Assembly: GCA_023653785.1 (NCBI GenBank)
Contig: JAMKCH010088417.1
Location: forward strand, 62,001 to 126,000
From: Ophioderma brevispina
Lineage: Eukaryota; Echinodermata; Ophiuroidea; Amphilepidida; Ophiodermatidae
DNA length: 64,000 bases
Direction: 5' to 3'
The notes under the pieces were generated by a model. The model was not told where the DNA came from and ran no database searches. It saw only the letters and a program-made list of their open reading frames with translations. Numbering within the stretch: position 1 is the first letter of the stretch; each line of letters begins with the position of its first letter. A program made the position numbers and the translations under genes. Below, piece by piece: positions 62,636 through 64,000 of this stretch.

Positions 62636-64000
62636 GCAAATTAGTCAATTTCTCACTCTGAAGCCAAATTTTTCAAATTTGCTAAAAAAAAGTTAAATGT
62701 AAGATAAAAATGGCAAATTGGTTTAATTTGGGCACAAACCTGCACTTGTTTAGCTATGGGTCCACTTTTGGCAAATATAGATATGGATCTTACCTCCAGA
62801 CTCTCATAGGCACATCATGAACCAAACCAAAAGAAAAATATAAAAAAAGGCAAAATACAAACAAAACCTAAAAAAGCATGGTAAGAATTCATAAAAATAT
62901 GAATTTTGTCAGGACATGAAACAAAGTTCTTGACATCGAGGCTTGAAACCCTTTTAGGATGTTTTGTGACTGCAATTTGAAGCTACTTTTTCATACATTC
63001 AGTGTCCCCTGGATATCCCACTCTTCATATATTTTAAAGGGAACTGGGTTTACATTCAGGTGTCCCTACAAAATCGAAAGTACTGATTGTTTTGCCCTGA
63101 TGTAATTGAAGGGTTTCCATTCAAAAAAGTAACCACTATCTTAAAAGGATTAAGCTGAGAAGAAATGTTTCTTTTGTACAAAAAAATTGACATTTGTTAA
63201 TTCGTATCTAGCGCAAATACGAAATTCCGGCACTAAGTGAGAGATGAATATAAGCAAATGAGAATCGCCCTTTTCCTTCTTTTAAGCCCTTCTGTAGCCA
63301 AATACAAGATAAGGAAATTTATTGAGTGTTAGTCTATATGAAATTATATTATGACACAATTGGGGGCTCAAAATTCTTTTGCACCTTTAATGCCATTTCA
63401 TCACTTTCAAGGATGTATGACTGTGAAATAAGGAAGCTACGTAGTGGCGTACCGAGATAGTCGATCCAGAGGGGAAAAATTCCAAGTCGTCCCTCCAGAG
63501 CGGGAAAATTTGTAAGTCGTCCGGTGATTTGCTCTAATTAAGTTTTAACTTGACGAAATGCACGTGTAGTGCGCGAAAATTGCCCAATTCACTTTAATTT
63601 TGCCAAATTTAGCCTGGGTTGGTCAAAAATTCACCAAGAAGAGGGGTGAAAATGCAAAAGTTTAGTAAATATATCCCACTTCTTCAAGGCCAGTAGGGGC
63701 AATTTCCCCCTGACCCTTTCACACATAGCTGTAAGACAAAAAGTCAGCACATCAGAATGCAACTGTATGAGTACGCGTGTCCCCAAAAGGTGGTTGCAAG
63801 CAGGACAAAACTATTTCTCAACTAGTTTTTTAGCCCTCTGCATGATCGTCCTAGCCCAAAGCTACACCCACAATATCACGTTTGGGAGCGTATACATTTC
63901 ACTAATAAAATCAATTTGTAAGCTTAACCCACCCGTTCCCCTCCCACTCCCACCTTTCCCCTCTCCAACACCCCACCCGTCCTTCCTCCCCACACCGCGC

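Larger units (their letters stand above)
59780..64000. other. No gene seen beyond repeats
   Basis: AT-rich, with a poly-G run at about 62111-62126 and the MITE copy at 62.3 kb. The window ends in a C-rich CCCACCC/CTCCC tract from about 63930. No RING exon for the TRAF-like gene was recognised here. Confidence 0.5.

Overview
The window is nuclear DNA from an animal, most likely a marine invertebrate deuterostome such as an echinoderm. Three things point there: a conserved gene split by large introns with canonical GT-AG sites, an AT-rich background full of dispersed repeats, and metazoan mobile elements (a non-LTR retrotransposon, a DIRS-type retrotransposon, hAT-like and foldback MITEs, tRNA-like SINE heads). 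The phylum is inferred from texture and from Gbeta residues, not proven. No bacterial, organellar or CRISPR feature was seen.

The main gene is a heterotrimeric G-protein beta subunit (Gbeta1 type) on the minus strand. Seven coding exons run from 37211 down to about 12229 and cover residues 20-340 of the usual 340. The first 19 residues were not found. Splice phases join perfectly and five exons have exactly the expected length. The other two carry small indels: one frameshifts the middle of the protein and one removes the stop codon. Similar single-base frame breaks occur in zinc-finger exons of a TRAF-like gene on the same strand at 50.5 kb and 59.0 kb. I suspect consensus errors in the assembly more than real gene decay.

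Layout: 1-12 kb is intergenic, with SINE heads, foldback repeats, a hAT-like MITE, a 21-bp minisatellite and one candidate 32-residue small ORF behind a good splice acceptor. 12-37 kb is the Gbeta gene. Its largest intron (22.3-37.1 kb) holds a tandem segmental duplication (about 23.2-26.1 kb and 31.0-34.6 kb), a degraded non-LTR retrotransposon (27.9-29.2 kb) and a broken copy of a Gbeta exon (36.1 kb). 37-50 kb is repeat-dominated: foldback elements, a coding-like degraded element at 41.7-45 kb, an AGGTCA-rich minisatellite and a C-rich tract. 51.3-58.2 kb is a GC-rich DIRS-type retrotransposon in minus orientation with gag-like, RT/RNase H and tyrosine recombinase regions, inverted terminal repeats and an internal complementary region. 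58.2-64 kb holds the TRAF-like exon, short direct repeats and a third copy of a TIR-bearing MITE.

I found no convincing new multi-gene system. The observations most worth following are the DIRS terminal architecture, the Gbeta frame breaks, the small ORF at 10.5 kb, the tandem duplication with its decayed Gbeta exon, and the TRAF-like exons that lack a visible MATH domain.
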